Shown here piece by piece: positions 62,676 through 64,000 of a DNA stretch of 64,000 nt. The DNA is from Moraxella pluranimalium (GTDB lineage: Bacteria; Pseudomonadota; Gammaproteobacteria; Pseudomonadales; Moraxellaceae): NCBI RefSeq assembly GCF_002014825.1, contig NZ_MUYU01000006.1, positions 124,001 to 188,000 of the forward strand. Direction: 5' to 3'. The first letter of the stretch is position 1. Every line of letters starts with the position of its first letter. The notes under the pieces were generated by a model. That model had not been told where the DNA came from and did not search any database. It was given only the letters and a program-made list of their open reading frames with translations. Made by a program: the position numbers and the translations under genes.

Positions 62676-64000
62676 TTAAAACTTCATTTCTAGTGAAACA
62701 ACAAAGTTGCGATCAGGTGCGGCAAAACTTGCACTTTGGCGAGTGCTTGGATTGACGGTATTGGCAGATGACTGGCGTACCGCTTCCCAAGTACTGTATT
62801 TGCGATTGAACAAATTATACACACCTGCTCGCAGAGTGACGTTATCACTGAGATTGACATAACCATTCAGGTCATGCGTGTACCAATGGCGAGAACGTTG
62901 GTTGTTGGCATTGTATGCGGTGTTGCCGACATAATTCACGCCTGTCAACTCATCATCTCGCTTAGCCTTAGAGTAGGTTGTGGTAGCACTGACACCCCAA
63001 GTGCCTGTTGGGTTATCATAACCCAGTCCTGCAACAAGGCGAGCTGGCTGGATCGCATCAAGTAGTGGATCGCTGGTGTTGGTGAAGTTTGGATTGACGG
63101 TGCGTTCTTTGACTTTGACTTGGTTGTATGCCAAGCTTGAGTACCAACCTTCTGGAATGGCTTTGTGCACACTGTGCCAATCCACTTTGCCAAGCACGTT
63201 GATGCCATGCAAGGTGACGTCTTGGATGTTATGATAGCCAAATTGGTTATTGGTTAAGCCACGCAGTTCTGCCAAGGCGATCATGTCTTTGTAGCGATTA
63301 TAAAAATAACTGGTTTCTAGATAACCAAAATCGCCTTTTAGACCAATGCCAAATTCTTGGTTAAGTGATTTTTCGGGTCGAAATTGACCGACATGATGAA
63401 ACTCGCCTGATGTGTCTCGTTGACTGCCCTGAACTCGGCGACCAAACATTTCATAAAATGCCGGCACACGAAAACCGCTTGAGATACGATACGATAGTGC
63501 CAGATAATCGGTCGGCTTGATGGTCAAGCCAGCATTCCATGACCAATTGCGATAATTGCCTGTGGCTGTCCAGTCATCATTTGAGCTGTAGCGATGTTCA
63601 TCATAACGTAGACCTAGCCCCAAATCGGCAAATTTACCAAAAGCAATGGTATCTTTGAGAGTAATAAAGTAGTTCTTGCCATCGATGCGTCTGGCTGAAC
63701 AGTCGCTCAAATCCGTGCTGTTGCCACTATAATCACACAAATCAGCACGCACGATGGTGGCTGGATTGGCGGTATAGACATAAGGTCTGTCATACGAACC
63801 ATTTGGGCTAAAAGTGAGACCATCACGCACGCTTTGCCAAGTTTGCTCGGCGTATTCGTGCATATAGTCACTGCGTTTGAGCGTGGATTGTTGTTTTTGT
63901 GCACCTAGACCCAGCTGTAGTTTGTGACTGGATTTGGCAAAGTCAAACGCTTTTTGTAAGCTGATGTCTAGCTGGTCCACTTGTTCACTGTAGCCATTTT
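62676..64000 (-). CDS. TonB-dependent haemoglobin/transferrin-type receptor, 5' end off window
   Basis: At least 441 residues of a beta-barrel receptor; the frame is open at the right edge (N-G-Y-S-E-Q before the ATG-less part), so the plug domain and signal peptide are missing. C-terminal features are typical: RISSGFRVPAFYEMFGRR, GVYNLFNRKYSTWEAVRQ, as in TbpA/LbpA/HmbR-type receptors, and a terminal aromatic strand (VSLEMKF) for Bam recognition. An extracellular loop has a CDYSGNSTDLSDC pair. It would import haem or iron with TonB energy. Confidence 0.88.
   Translation of the reverse strand, partial: NGYSEQVDQLDISLQKAFDFAKSSHKLQLGLGAQKQQSTLKRSDYMHEYAEQTWQSVRDGLTFSPNGSYDRPYVYTANPATIVRADLCDYSGNSTDLSDCSARRIDGKNYFITLKDTIAFGKFADLGLGLRYDEHRYSSNDDWTATGNYRNWSWNAGLTIKPTDYLALSYRISSGFRVPAFYEMFGRRVQGSQRDTSGEFHHVGQFRPEKSLNQEFGIGLKGDFGYLETSYFYNRYKDMIALAELRGLTNNQFGYHNIQDVTLHGINVLGKVDWHSVHKAIPEGWYSSLAYNQVKVKERTVNPNFTNTSDPLLDAIQPARLVAGLGYDNPTGTWGVSATTTYSKAKRDDELTGVNYVGNTAYNANNQRSRHWYTHDLNGYVNLSDNVTLRAGVYNLFNRKYSTWEAVRQSSANTVNPSTRQSASFAAPDRNFVVSLEMKF

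Overview
The window looks like a chromosomal segment of a Moraxellaceae gammaproteobacterium, most likely a Moraxella. The evidence is gene content (UbiE-UbiJ-UbiB-Apt, a short 7Fe-type FdxA, a DUF4105 protein, a FFLEELY-like protein, and Slam beside a haemoglobin/transferrin-type TonB receptor), moderate GC, and compact strong intrinsic terminators. The species cannot be fixed from the sequence alone. I recognised no rRNA, tRNA or CRISPR array.

Layout. (1) 1-6731: the transposition end of a Tn7-like element of the Tn6022/AbaR type. It encodes a TnsA-like endonuclease, TniA, TniB, TniQ/TniD and a zinc-ribbon TniE-like protein that runs off the left edge. Two 42-bp direct repeats mark the element end, which lies inside a 3-hydroxyisobutyryl-CoA hydrolase-like gene; only the 3' part of that gene is in the window. 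(2) 7.4-49.5 kb: ordinary housekeeping chromosome. It holds a rhomboid protease, OmpA-like protein, RluE, M61 peptidase, SlyD, PlsC, FkpB, a LysE remnant, LspA-IleS, UraA, an AGCS symporter, FdxA, MurJ, AmpD, PBP1A, HtpG, a C13 peptidase, GdhA, threonine aldolase, a Bax-inhibitor-like protein, NadK, the ubiE-ubiJ-ubiB-apt run and a Pit phosphate transporter. (3) 49817-56889: a 7.07-kb element with 24-bp inverted ends and an 8-bp target duplication. It splits hslR (Hsp15) and carries an IS1595-type transposase, two small helix-turn-helix-like proteins and a type III restriction-modification module. (4) 57-64 kb: GNAT and ASCH proteins, IlvA, a VapBC-like pair, YebC, a Slam-type outer-membrane translocon and the C-terminal part of a TonB-dependent receptor cut by the right edge.

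How the parts connect. The ubi genes and apt are co-oriented, as are ileS-lspA and the receptor-slam pair. The receptor and slam are separated by a strong terminator, so slam probably depends on read-through. The Pit transporter has a near-perfect Pho box at the canonical distance from a consensus -10. A near-perfect Fur box lies in a gene-free gap upstream of fdxA, followed by a terminator, which suggests an iron-regulated small RNA.

The two mobile elements are the most interesting parts. The restriction-modification module carries exact DNA uptake sequences of three Neisseriaceae dialects, has a frameshifted mod gene and has a pentanucleotide repeat just upstream of mod. This points to recent acquisition from the Neisseriaceae through an IS1595-like vehicle. 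All calls were made by reading the sequence; no database search was run.
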